DNA from: Streptomyces sp. DI166
GTDB taxonomy: Bacteria; Actinomycetota; Actinomycetes; Streptomycetales; Streptomycetaceae
DNA length: 64,000 nucleotides
Reading direction: 5' to 3'
Assembly: GCF_900091315.1 (NCBI RefSeq)
Contig: NZ_FLSP01000027.1
Coordinates: 28,084-92,083 of the forward strand
Positions 43,086 to 50,786 of this stretch are shown piece by piece (position 1 is the first letter of the stretch; the number at the start of each line of letters is the position of its first letter). The notes beneath the pieces were generated by a model. The model searched no databases and was not told where the DNA came from. It saw only the letters and a program-made list of their open reading frames with translations. The position numbers were made by a program, and so were the translations under genes.

Positions 43086-43138
43086 TTGGTATGGACATGC
43101 TCAACTAACGGCAATACGCTCGAACTTGGTCTAGACCT
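43086..43138 (+). promoter_or_regulatory. DasR-type site and imperfect second copy upstream of the LPMO gene
   Basis: TTGGTCTAGACCT (43126-43138), a near-palindrome matching the dre consensus for the GlcNAc-responsive regulator DasR and the TGGTCnnGACCT repeats of Streptomyces chitinase promoters. A weaker copy, TGGTATGGACAT, starts at 43086. The strong site is 48 bp upstream of the start codon. Confidence 0.75.
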
Positions 43139-43185
43139 ACCTGCACAGCTCACAGAACCTCCCCCACGTTCCCAGGAGCGGCAGC

Positions 43186-43791
43186 ATGCACAGAAAGACC
43201 AAGTTGTCCGCTGCCGTGGTGGGCCTCGCCACCACCGGAGCCTTCGTGCTCTCGTCCGGCGGGGCCACCGGCCACGGCTACACCGACCTCCCCATCAGCA
43301 GGCAGAAGCTCTGCCAGAACGGCACCGTGACCAACTGCGGCCCCATCCAGTGGGAACCGCAGAGCGTCGAGGGGCCCAAGGGCTTCCCGGGCGGCGGCCC
43401 GGCCGACGGCACGATATGCAACGCCGGGCTCGGCCAGTTCAGCCAGCTCAGCTCCCCGCGCACACCGAACGGCGGCGCCTGGCCGGCCACCAAGGTGACG
43501 GGCGGTCAGAGCTACACCTTCCGCTGGCAGTTCACGGCCATGCACGCCACGACCGACTTCAAGTACTACGTGACCAAGCCGGGCTGGAACCAGAACCACA
43601 ACCTCGCCCGGTCCGACCTCAACCTCACCCCGTTCCTGACGGTGCCGTACAACGGCCAGCGGCCACCGCAGACCCTCTCGCACAGCGGAAGACTGCCGTC
43701 CGGGCTCAGCGGACGGCACGTGATCCTGGCGGTGTGGACGATCGCGGACACCGGCAACGCGTTCTACGCGTGCTCGGACGTCACGTTCTGA
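43186..43791 (+). CDS. AA10 lytic polysaccharide monooxygenase (chitin-binding)
   Basis: A 201-residue protein. The signal peptide ends at ATG-HGYTDLP, leaving His30 as the mature N-terminus. With His120 in FTAMHATTDF it forms the copper histidine brace. Cys pairs (43/51, 78/195) and the ending FYACSDVTF are typical of single-domain AA10 enzymes. They oxidatively cut crystalline chitin (or cellulose). The upstream DasR-type site points to chitin utilisation. AGGAG lies 7 nt before the ATG. It is monocistronic, with a strong terminator after it. Confidence 0.94.
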   Translation: MHRKTKLSAAVVGLATTGAFVLSSGGATGHGYTDLPISRQKLCQNGTVTNCGPIQWEPQSVEGPKGFPGGGPADGTICNAGLGQFSQLSSPRTPNGGAWPATKVTGGQSYTFRWQFTAMHATTDFKYYVTKPGWNQNHNLARSDLNLTPFLTVPYNGQRPPQTLSHSGRLPSGLSGRHVILAVWTIADTGNAFYACSDVTF

Positions 43792-43827
43792 GCATCGCTT
43801 GAGCGAACACGGTTTCCCCCGCGGGTA

Positions 43828-43869
43828 GGTCCCCCGTGCGCACCGGCCCGGCCGGACGCACGGGGGACC
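43828..43869 (+). terminator. Hairpin after the LPMO gene
   Basis: Perfect 13-bp arms GGTCCCCCGTGCG and CGCACGGGGGACC around 16 GC-rich nt. Confidence 0.8.
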
Positions 43870-43894
43870 AAGACCGCGGCACGGGGGACCGACC

Positions 43895-44317
43895 ATGAAC
43901 CTGCTCGTCCTCGCACCACTCCTCGTCATCGCCGGCGTTCTCTACGCCGCCCACGACGTCCTGCGCGACTGGCTGCGGCTGCACAGGGCGTGGGGCAGCG
44001 GGCTGGTGGCCGAGGGTCGCTGTCTGCGGACGTACACCTCGACCCGCTGCGTCGGTGAGCAGGGCATGGACCATACGGTGCGGCACCACGTCTACGAGTT
44101 CATGACCGCCGACGGCCAGGTCGTCCGGTTCGAGGAGCGGGGCGGACCCGTATGCAGGATCGCCGGGGACTTCGTGACCGTGTACTACAGCGCCGGTGCC
44201 ACGGTGGCCGCCACGGCCGTGCCGCCGCGCCCCGTCCGGCAGGCCGTGAGCACGCTCGGCATGCTCGGCTTCCTCGGGGTGGTGGCCGTGTTCGCGGTGT
44301 TCATCCTGGCCCGGTGA
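43895..44317 (+). CDS. DUF3592-like membrane protein
   Basis: A 140-residue protein with a hydrophobic N-terminus (LLVLAPLLVIAGVLYAAHDVL), a soluble loop (VYEFMTADGQVVRFEERGG, then GDFVTVYYSAG) and a C-terminal helix (GMLGFLGVVAVFAVFILA). The VxVxYxP-like pattern between two helices is that of DUF3592 proteins, of unknown function. It lies upstream of the acyl-CoA synthetase gene, separated by a possible operator. Confidence 0.72.
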   Translation: MNLLVLAPLLVIAGVLYAAHDVLRDWLRLHRAWGSGLVAEGRCLRTYTSTRCVGEQGMDHTVRHHVYEFMTADGQVVRFEERGGPVCRIAGDFVTVYYSAGATVAATAVPPRPVRQAVSTLGMLGFLGVVAVFAVFILAR

Positions 44318-44335
44318 CGAACGGCCCTGGGAATC

Positions 44336-44348
44336 TGACGGTACGTCA
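44336..44348. promoter_or_regulatory. Small dyad upstream of the acyl-CoA synthetase
   Basis: TGACG-GTA-CGTCA, 16 bp before the ATG of the synthetase. It resembles half-sites used by TetR-family regulators of lipid genes, but it is short and may be chance. Confidence 0.3.
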
Positions 44349-44364
44349 ATTACCCTGCGCGCCC

Positions 44365-46014
44365 ATGGAGTCCACGAGTATCGCCGAACTCGTCGCGGCG
44401 CGCTGGGGGGACCACCGGCCGGGGCTGTGGTGCGAGGGGCGGGTGCTGACGCAGCACGAGGTGGCCGCCGGTGCGGCCGTGCGGGCGGCGCTGCTGGGGG
44501 AGCTGTTGCCGCCGGGGGCGGAGCCGCATGTCGGGGTGCTTCTCGACAACACCTTGGAGTTCCCGCTCTGGCTCGCCGGGGCGGCGCTCGCGGGCGCGGC
44601 GGTGGCCGGAATCAATCCCACCCGGCGGGGAGCGGAACTCGCGCGGGACATCCTGCACACCGAGTGCCGCGTCCTGGTCACCGAGCCGGTCCACCTGCCG
44701 TTGCTGCGCGGCCTCGCACTGCCGGGCGTGCGGGTCCTGGTCACCGGTACGCCGGAGTACGACGCCCTGCTCGCGCCCTACGCGGGCGCCCGCCCCGACG
44801 CCTCCCGCGCCACCGCGCGCGACCGGCTGCTGCTCTACTTCACCTCCGGTTCAACGGGCGCCCCCAAGGCCGCGATCTGCACGCAGGGTCGGCTGGCCGC
44901 CGCCGGGCGCTCGCTGGCCGAGCAGTTCCGGGTGCGGCCGGACGACGTGCACTACATCTGCATGCCGATGTTCCACGGCAACGCCGTCATCGCCGACTGG
45001 GCCCCCGCCCTCGTCGCCGGGGCGGGCGTGGCGCTGCGGCGGCGGTTCTCGGCGTCCGGGTTCCTGGACGACGTACGGGCGTACGGGGCGACGTACTTCA
45101 CCTACGTGGGCCGGGCGATCCAGTACGTCCTCGCCACCGAGTCGCGCCCCGACGACCGGGACAACCCGCTGCGGCTCGGCTTCGGCACCGAGGCGGGGGC
45201 GGCGGACGCGGCGGCCTTCGAGCGGCGGTTCGGGGTGCGGCTGGTGGAGGGGTACGGGTCCTCCGAGGGCGGGGCGGCGGTGCAGTGGTCGCCCGGGACG
45301 CCGGCGGGGGCGGTGGGGCGGGCGACGCCCGGTCTTGTCGTACTCGATCCGGAGACGGGGCGGGAGCGGCCGGTCGCGCGGTTCGACGCGGGCGGGCGGC
45401 TGCTGAACGGGGACGAGGCGATCGGGGAGCTGGTGAACCGTGGGCCGAACCCCTTCGAGGGGTACTGGCGCAATCCCGGGGCGGAGGCCGAGCGGCGGCG
45501 GGACGGGGCGTACTGGACCGGGGACCTGTTCTGCAAGGACGCCGAGGGCTATCTGTACTTCGCGGGGCGGGCGGACGACCGGCTCCGGGTGGACGGGGAG
45601 AACCTGGCCGCCGCGATGATCGAGAACATCCTCGCCCGGTACGAGGGCGCCCGCGCGGTGGCCGTGTACGCCGTACCGGACCCGGTGACCGGGGACCAGG
45701 TGATGGCGGCCCTGTCCGGCACGTTCGACCCGGACACGTTCTCGGCCTTTCTCCGGGCCCAGCCGGATCTGGGTACGAAGATGGCGCCCAGGTTTGTCCG
45801 GGTTGTCCACCGGATGCCGGTCACCGCTACGAACAAGATTCACCGGGCGCTGCTGAGGCGGGAGGGGGTCCATTGTCCGGACCCGGTCTGGTGGCGCCCA
45901 CCAGACGAACCGACGTACCGCCCCTTTACTACCAGGGACGCCGAAGGGCCCCTCGCTCCCACGAGAGGCCCTTCCAGTGTGCGCCGCCAGGGACTCGAAC
46001 CCCGGACCCGCTGA
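44365..46014 (+). CDS. AMP-binding acyl-CoA synthetase, C-terminus altered
   Basis: About 549 residues. ANL-superfamily motifs are LYFTSGSTGAPKAAI (P-loop), EGYGSSEGG (A5), YWTGDLFCKDAEGYLYFAGR (A7-A8) and the C-terminal catalytic Lys in TATNKIHR. It is of the long-chain fatty acid or carrier-protein-independent type (FadD-like), activating carboxylic acids via acyl-AMP. The frame does not stop after the usual end (DPVWWRP...YRPFT) but runs through a terminator hairpin and stops inside a truncated antisense tRNA copy, so the last residues (SSVRRQGLEPRTR) are tRNA-derived. Confidence 0.88.
   Translation: MESTSIAELVAARWGDHRPGLWCEGRVLTQHEVAAGAAVRAALLGELLPPGAEPHVGVLLDNTLEFPLWLAGAALAGAAVAGINPTRRGAELARDILHTECRVLVTEPVHLPLLRGLALPGVRVLVTGTPEYDALLAPYAGARPDASRATARDRLLLYFTSGSTGAPKAAICTQGRLAAAGRSLAEQFRVRPDDVHYICMPMFHGNAVIADWAPALVAGAGVALRRRFSASGFLDDVRAYGATYFTYVGRAIQYVLATESRPDDRDNPLRLGFGTEAGAADAAAFERRFGVRLVEGYGSSEGGAAVQWSPGTPAGAVGRATPGLVVLDPETGRERPVARFDAGGRLLNGDEAIGELVNRGPNPFEGYWRNPGAEAERRRDGAYWTGDLFCKDAEGYLYFAGRADDRLRVDGENLAAAMIENILARYEGARAVAVYAVPDPVTGDQVMAALSGTFDPDTFSAFLRAQPDLGTKMAPRFVRVVHRMPVTATNKIHRALLRREGVHCPDPVWWRPPDEPTYRPFTTRDAEGPLAPTRGPSSVRRQGLEPRTR
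45943..45974 (-). terminator. Hairpin beyond the truncated tRNA-Lys copy
   Basis: Arms GAAGGGCCCCTCG and CGAGAGGCCCTTC (one mismatch) around CTCCCA. The core CCTCGCTCCCACGAGAGG is shared with the hairpin at 46087-46120, so tRNA plus terminator were duplicated together. Confidence 0.8.
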
Positions 46015-46015
46015 T
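45980..46015 (-). pseudogene. Truncated tRNA-Lys: 3' 36 nt only
   Basis: It is identical to the 3' 36 nt of tRNA-Lys(CTT): discriminator, 3' acceptor strand, T-arm, variable region and 3' anticodon stem. Identity stops inside the anticodon loop, after which the sequence becomes GCTGC and then a TCCGGGGG/CCCCCGGA hairpin. It is not functional. The same truncation point and following hairpin occur at 59703-59738. Confidence 0.9.
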
Positions 46016-46086
46016 GCTGCACTATCCGGGGGATGACCCCCGGACCCCCAGCAGTCTCGCGGATGCCGCAGGAACCCCTGGAAAAA

Positions 46087-46120
46087 GCGAAGACCCCTCG
46101 CTCCCACGAGAGGTCTTCGC
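46087..46120 (-). terminator. Terminator of the second tRNA-Lys gene
   Basis: Arms GCGAAGACCCCTCG and CGAGAGGTCTTCGC (one mismatch) around CTCCCA, 5 bp beyond the tRNA 3' end. Confidence 0.85.
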
Positions 46121-46125
46121 TACCG

Positions 46126-46199
46126 TGCGCCGCCAGGGACTCGAACCCCGGACCCGCTGATTAAGAGTCAGCTGCTCTAACCAACTGAGCTAGCGGCGC
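46126..46199 (-). tRNA. tRNA-Lys (anticodon CTT), copy 2
   Basis: A 74-nt tRNA identical to the copy at 40300-40373, with a complete cloverleaf and CTT anticodon. It is followed by its own terminator and, 110 bp further, by a truncated copy. Confidence 0.97.
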
Positions 46200-46295
46200 A
46201 TGACTCGCGCCAACCTTGCGATCCGATGTCTCGCGGCTGGCGACGAGAAAAATACTACCTGGTCCTCGGGGGTGCTCCGTACCACCGAGGAGGAC

Positions 46296-47054
46296 CTAGA
46301 TCGCCAGGGAGAGGAGGACCGGTGCCGCGTTGCGGTTCAGGGTGTCCGCCGCCTGGCGGAGGCGGTGGGCGTGTTCGACCGGGAGGGACAGCGCCAGGCA
46401 GCCCACGGAGGAGCCCGCGGTTATCGGCACCGCCGCGCACACCGTGCCGATCGCGTACTCCTGGAGGTCGAGGACCGGCACCGTCGCGGGCTGGGCCTCA
46501 AGCCGGGAGAGCAGGAGCTTGTCGCTGGTGATGGTGCGGGAGGTGAGCCGCGCCATCTTGTGCCGGGACAGATGGTCCCGGCGGCCGTTGTGGTCGAGCT
46601 GGGTCAGCAGGCTCTTGCCGACCGCCGTCGCGTGTGCCGAGAAGCGGAAGTCCACCCACTCGTTCACGGCGGGCGTGGCCGGGCTGTCCGCGTACTGTGT
46701 GACCTTCACCTCACCGTCGACGTAGCGGCTGATGTACACCGCCGCGCCGACCGAGTCGCGCAGCCGGTTCAGGGTGCGCTGGAGCTTTTCGCGCAGTGCC
46801 TCCTCGCGGTCCCGGGCGGAGCCCAGGCGGGTCAGTGCCTCGCCGGTGACATAGCCGCCGTCGGCGACCTGCTCGACGTATCCCTCGCGGCGCAGCATCC
46901 TCAGGAGGCTGGTCAGGCGCTCCGGGTTGAGGGCGGTGTGCCGGGCGAGCTCGGTGTCGTTGATTCCGGTGGTGTGCCGCGCCACGGTTTCCAGGACGCG
47001 CAGCGCGTCCTGGGCCGAGTGGTACGGCGCGGTCGGCTCGTGCTTCAGCGCCAC
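46296..47054 (-). CDS. IclR family transcriptional regulator
   Basis: A 252-residue protein. The N-terminal winged helix-turn-helix is at about 12-75 (SAQDALRVLETVARHTTGIND, split at LETVARHTTG; then LNPERLTSLLRMLRREGYVE). The effector domain (about 85-250) includes HATAVGKSLL, the usual IclR stretch, and CAAVPITAGSSVGCLALSLP. The GTG start has GGGGGAA upstream. It is on the same strand as, and downstream of, the ehu-type importer, 150 bp from its last gene, and is a good candidate for regulating that cluster. Confidence 0.9.
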   Translation of the reverse strand: MALKHEPTAPYHSAQDALRVLETVARHTTGINDTELARHTALNPERLTSLLRMLRREGYVEQVADGGYVTGEALTRLGSARDREEALREKLQRTLNRLRDSVGAAVYISRYVDGEVKVTQYADSPATPAVNEWVDFRFSAHATAVGKSLLTQLDHNGRRDHLSRHKMARLTSRTITSDKLLLSRLEAQPATVPVLDLQEYAIGTVCAAVPITAGSSVGCLALSLPVEHAHRLRQAADTLNRNAAPVLLSLAI

Positions 47055-47203
47055 GGTTCCCCCTGGGCCGGATTCCGGTCAGCCAATCGTGTCCACGATA
47101 GCCGCCAAAGCGCTTTCAGTGAGCGGCTGTTGACAAGTTTCCACCCCCGCCATCTGCGGTGATAACCCTCTGGCATATGACACGGCCATGACCTGGACAC
47201 CCC

Positions 47204-47998
47204 TCACAGCACCGCGCTGAGAAATTCCCGGGTCCGGTCGTGCTCCGGCTCGCTGAAGATCTTTTCCGGCGTCCCCGCCTCGATGACCCGGCCGGAGTCG
47301 AACATCAGGACCTGGTCGGAGATGTCCCGGGCGAAGTTCATCTCGTGGGTCACGCACAGCATCGTGATGTCGGTGGAGCGGGCGATGTCCCGCAGCACGT
47401 CCAGTACGCCCGCCACCAGCTCCGGGTCCAGCGCCGAGGTCACCTCGTCCAGCAGCAGTACCTGCGGGCGCATGGCGAGGGCGCGGGCGATGGCCACCCG
47501 CTGCTGCTGGCCGCCGGAGAGCTGCGCCGGGTGCTTGTCGACGTGGTCGGTGAGCCCGACCAGTTCCAGCAGGTCACGGGCCCGCTCCTCGGCCTCGTCC
47601 TTGGACAGGCCGAGCACGGTGACGGGGGCCTCGGTGATGTTTCTCAGCACCGTCATGTTCGGGAACAGGTTGAACTGCTGGAAGACCATCCCGATCTTCT
47701 TGCGGACCTCGCGGACCTGCTTCTCCGGCGCCGGGAACAACTGGTCCCCGTCGACCGTGATCGTGCCCTCGTCCGGCTTGATCAGGGTCATCAGCAGCCG
47801 CAGGATCGTCGTCTTGCCCGAGCCGGACGGACCGATCAGCGTCACGTGCTTCCCGGCCTCGACGGAGAAGTCGAGATGGTCGAGGACGGTGTGGTCCCCG
47901 AACCGCTTGGTGACCCGCTCCAGCCGGATCAGCTCGCCGTTCGCGCTCTTGCGGGCGGGGTCGTTCATGTCGGGGCTGTGCTGCACGTCAGTGGACAA
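47204..47998 (-). CDS. ehuA: Polar amino-acid / ectoine-type ABC importer, ATP-binding subunit (EhuA-like)
   Basis: A 264-residue protein. Walker A GPSGSGKTT, Q-loop MVFQQFNLFPNMTV, signature LSGGQQQRVAIARALA, Walker B LLLDEVTSALDPE and the switch His in VTHEMNFA are all intact. The sequence type is that of polar-amino-acid (PAAT) importers. GGAG sits 7 nt before a TTG at 47998, which is the likely start; ATG 47968 is an alternative. It overlaps ehuD by 11 bp and is the last gene of the operon. The ehu assignment rests on gene order and family, not on proof of ectoine transport. Confidence 0.85.
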   Translation of the reverse strand: MSTDVQHSPDMNDPARKSANGELIRLERVTKRFGDHTVLDHLDFSVEAGKHVTLIGPSGSGKTTILRLLMTLIKPDEGTITVDGDQLFPAPEKQVREVRKKIGMVFQQFNLFPNMTVLRNITEAPVTVLGLSKDEAEERARDLLELVGLTDHVDKHPAQLSGGQQQRVAIARALAMRPQVLLLDEVTSALDPELVAGVLDVLRDIARSTDITMLCVTHEMNFARDISDQVLMFDSGRVIEAGTPEKIFSEPEHDRTREFLSAVL

Positions 47999-48638
47999 GG
48001 CGTCGCTCCAGGGCTCGCAGAAGAAGGGAGGCCAGATAGGAAATGACGATGAAGGCCACGCCGATCACCGTCAGCGGCTCGGTGAACTGGAAGTGCTCCT
48101 GGGAGAACAGCCGCGCCTGCCCGAGCATGTCGAGCACGGTGATCACCATCAGCATCGGCGTGTCCTTGAGCATCGCGATCACGTAGTTGCCGAGCGCCGG
48201 CACCACCCGGCGGATCGCCTGCGGCAGGATCACCGCGGTCCAGGTCCGCCGCAGCGGCAGGTTCAGCGCCGTCGCGGCCTCCCACTGGCCGACCGGCACC
48301 GCCTCGATACCGGCCCGGTAGACCTGCATCGTGTACGTCGAGTAGTGCAGCCCGATACCGACCACGCCGGTGGTCAGGGCGGAGAAGGTCACGCCCCACT
48401 CGGGCAGCACGTAGAAGAGGAAGACCAGTTGGACGAGGAGCGGGGTGTTGCGCACGAACTCCGTGAGCACCCCCACCGGCCAGGTCACCCAGCGGCTCGG
48501 CACGCGCATCAGCAGCGCCCACACCAGGCCCAGCGTGAAGGAGATCAGCGAGCCGAGCACCAACGCCTGGAGCGTGACCAGCAGTCCGTCCCAGAACTGC
48601 GGCATGAAGTCGGATACCGCCTGCCAGTCCCAGTTCAC
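47988..48638 (-). CDS. ehuD: ABC importer permease (EhuD-like)
   Basis: A 216-residue protein with five hydrophobic segments of the His/Glu/Gln/Arg permease type: GLLVTLQALVLGSLISFTLG at the start, TEFVRNTPLLVQLVFLFYVLP, and the EAA loop EAATALNLPLRRTWTAVILPQAIR, quoted in part. Its start overlaps the ehuC stop (ATGA). Together with EhuC it forms the membrane channel. Confidence 0.85.
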   Translation of the reverse strand: MNWDWQAVSDFMPQFWDGLLVTLQALVLGSLISFTLGLVWALLMRVPSRWVTWPVGVLTEFVRNTPLLVQLVFLFYVLPEWGVTFSALTTGVVGIGLHYSTYTMQVYRAGIEAVPVGQWEAATALNLPLRRTWTAVILPQAIRRVVPALGNYVIAMLKDTPMLMVITVLDMLGQARLFSQEHFQFTEPLTVIGVAFIVISYLASLLLRALERRLVH

Positions 48639-49333
48639 TTGACACCACCGCCCACCGGCTCGGACACCACGATCTTCTGCTCCGGCCGCTTGCCGACACC
48701 CGCCTTGAGTTTCTTCTCAAGGCCGCGCATCCCCCGGGTCAGGACGAACGCGATCACGAAGTAGATGACCAGCACATACGCGTAGATCTCCGCGCTCTCC
48801 TGGAGCGCCAGCCGCACCAGGTTGGCGCTGAAGGCGAGGTCGCCCATGCCCATCACCGACACCAGCGCGGTTCCCTTGAGCAGTTCGATCAGCAGGTTGG
48901 AGAAGGGCGGGATCATCTCCGGCACCGCCTGCGGCAGCAGGATCAGCCGCAGTCGCTGCCAGGGCGTGAAGCTGAGCGCGATACCGCCCTCCGCCTGCGC
49001 CGGGTCCACCGCGTTCAGCGCGCCGCGCACGATCTCGGAGCCGTAGGCGCCGTAGGTCAGGCCGAGGGCGAGCGTGCCCGCCCACAGGGGAACGAGCTGC
49101 CAGCCGAAGGCGAGGGGCAGCACGAAGAACACCCAGAAGATCATCACCAGTGCCGAGGTACCGCGGAACACCTCGGTGTAGAAGCCCGCGAGGAAGCGGA
49201 CGATCCACAGCCGGTGGGTACGCGCGACGCCCACCACGAAGGAGACCGCCGCGGCCAGCAGCGCGCTGCACACGAGGAGTTGGAGGGTGACCCAGACGCC
49301 TTTGAGTACCAGTTCCCACAGTCCCGAAGTCAT
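48635..49333 (-). CDS. ehuC: ABC importer permease (EhuC-like)
   Basis: A 232-residue PAAT-type permease: WELVLKGVWVTLQLLVCSAL, FYTEVFRGTSALVMIFWVFF and the EAA-like loop SFTPWQRLRLILLPQAVPEM. A charged C-terminal tail (KKLKAGVGKRPEQK) is cytoplasmic. The ATG at 49333 overlaps the ehuB stop (ATGA); an in-frame GTG/ATG three codons earlier is less likely. Confidence 0.85.
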   Translation of the reverse strand: MTSGLWELVLKGVWVTLQLLVCSALLAAAVSFVVGVARTHRLWIVRFLAGFYTEVFRGTSALVMIFWVFFVLPLAFGWQLVPLWAGTLALGLTYGAYGSEIVRGALNAVDPAQAEGGIALSFTPWQRLRLILLPQAVPEMIPPFSNLLIELLKGTALVSVMGMGDLAFSANLVRLALQESAEIYAYVLVIYFVIAFVLTRGMRGLEKKLKAGVGKRPEQKIVVSEPVGGGVK

Positions 49334-50268
49334 CCGCCGCACAGCTCCTTCGCGGTCAGATCGGTCATCTCGGCCTCGGTGAACCCGAACGGCTTGAGAA
49401 TGCGCAGCAGTTCGCCGCTCTTCTTCAGCTTGTGCAGCTCGGTGTTGAAGGCGTCCCGCAGCTTGGTCTCGGTCGGGCGGAACGCGAACGCGCCGCCGTC
49501 CACATGGGGTTCGCCGTCCACCAGCGGCTTGAACGGCTCGGTCGACTCCGCCTTCGAGGACTTCTTCACCACCTCACGGGTGGTCAGCGCGGTCCCCGCG
49601 AACACATCGGCCCGGCCCGCCTCCACCGCGTTCAGCCCGGCGACCTGGTCCGGCACGATCAGGATGTCGCCCTCGGGGTACCCGGCGTCGACCGCGTACT
49701 GGATCTCCGCGTACCCGGTGCCGGTGGCGAACCTCGCCTTCTTCTCCACCACGTCCTGGTAGTTGCGCAGGCCCTTGGGGTTGCCCTTGCGCACGATGAA
49801 CGAGTCGAGCATCTGGTAGTCCGGGTCGGCGAAGATGACCTGCTCGCAGCGCTCGGGATTGACGTACATCCCGGCCGCGACGACGTCGAACTGCTGGGAG
49901 TTCAGACCCGGGATCAGTGAGCCGAACTCGGTCGGCACCGGCTGCACCTTGTCCACCCCGAGCCGTTTGAAGATGACCTTCGCCAGCTCGGGCGCCTCAC
50001 CGGTCAGCTCACCGTCCTTGTCGATGTAGCCGAACGGGATCTCGCCCGCGATACCGAGCCGTACCACGCCCGCGGCGCGCAGCCGTTCCAGCAGGTCGCC
50101 GCCGTCCTCGGTGGAGGCGGTGGCCACCCGGGAGCAGCCCGCCGCGCCCAGCGCACCGAGCGCCGCCACCCCCGCGAGCAGCGTTCGGCGGGTGGGGGCG
50201 GGCGTGTGTTCTCTGTGTTTGCTGCGTTCCAGTGCTGGAGCCATGGCGGCGCGGCTACCCGACTCCAT
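49330..50268 (-). CDS. ehuB: ABC importer solute-binding lipoprotein (EhuB-like)
   Basis: A 312-residue protein. The signal peptide has paired Arg (TRRTLLAGVAALGALGAAGC) and a lipobox ending at Cys45, so it is a lipoprotein. The mature part is a family 3 (polar amino acid) binding protein: RLGIAGEIPFGYIDKDGELT, GLNSQQFDVVAAGMYVNPER and TGYAEIQYAVDAGYPEGD. It is the first gene of the operon and 23 bp from the divergent DUF3830 start. ATG 50268 has no ribosome binding site but may be leaderless; ATG 50244 is an alternative. Confidence 0.85.
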   Translation of the reverse strand: MESGSRAAMAPALERSKHREHTPAPTRRTLLAGVAALGALGAAGCSRVATASTEDGGDLLERLRAAGVVRLGIAGEIPFGYIDKDGELTGEAPELAKVIFKRLGVDKVQPVPTEFGSLIPGLNSQQFDVVAAGMYVNPERCEQVIFADPDYQMLDSFIVRKGNPKGLRNYQDVVEKKARFATGTGYAEIQYAVDAGYPEGDILIVPDQVAGLNAVEAGRADVFAGTALTTREVVKKSSKAESTEPFKPLVDGEPHVDGGAFAFRPTETKLRDAFNTELHKLKKSGELLRILKPFGFTEAEMTDLTAKELCGG

Positions 50269-50291
50269 GCGATGTATGCACCCTGGATTTC

Positions 50292-50786
50292 ATGACCGAA
50301 CGGTTCATTGAGATCTCGCTCGTGAAGCGGGACATCCACTGCACGGCGCGGCTGCTCGCCGACCGCGCCCCGCTGACCTGCGCCGCCGTCTGGGACGCGC
50401 TCCCGCTCGGCAGTGACGTCTACCACGCCAAATACGCCCGCAACGAGATCTACGCCCTCTTCCCGCCGTTCGCCCACGCGGAGCCGCCCCTGGAGAACCC
50501 GACCGTCACCCCGATCCCCGGCGACCTGTGCTACTTCGCCTTCGCGGGCGCCGAACTGGGCACCAAGGCCTACGGCTACGACCGTGAGGTGCGCCCCGGC
50601 GCCACCCTGATCGACCTGGCCCTGTTCTACGAGCGCAACAACCTGCTCCTCAACGGCGATGTCGGCTGGGTGCCGGGCACCGTGTGGGGCGAGGTCGTGG
50701 ACGGGCTGGACCGGATGGCGGAGGCCTGCAACGACCTGTGGCGCTCGGGCGCCGCGGGGGAGACCCTCAGCTTCCGTCGGACATGA
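50292..50786 (+). CDS. DUF3830 family protein
   Basis: A 164-residue protein starting MTERFIEISLVKRDIHC, with PLTCAAVWDALPLGSDVYHAKYARNEIY (quoted as AAVWDALPLGSDVYHAKYA) and PIPGDLCYFAFAG. It has the cyclophilin-like fold expected for DUF3830 members, which occur next to amidases, racemases and ectoine-type importers. The function is unknown; a binding or cis-trans isomerisation role is speculative. It is divergent from ehuB, and its 3' end overlaps the convergent amidase by 20 bp. Confidence 0.8.
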   Translation: MTERFIEISLVKRDIHCTARLLADRAPLTCAAVWDALPLGSDVYHAKYARNEIYALFPPFAHAEPPLENPTVTPIPGDLCYFAFAGAELGTKAYGYDREVRPGATLIDLALFYERNNLLLNGDVGWVPGTVWGEVVDGLDRMAEACNDLWRSGAAGETLSFRRT

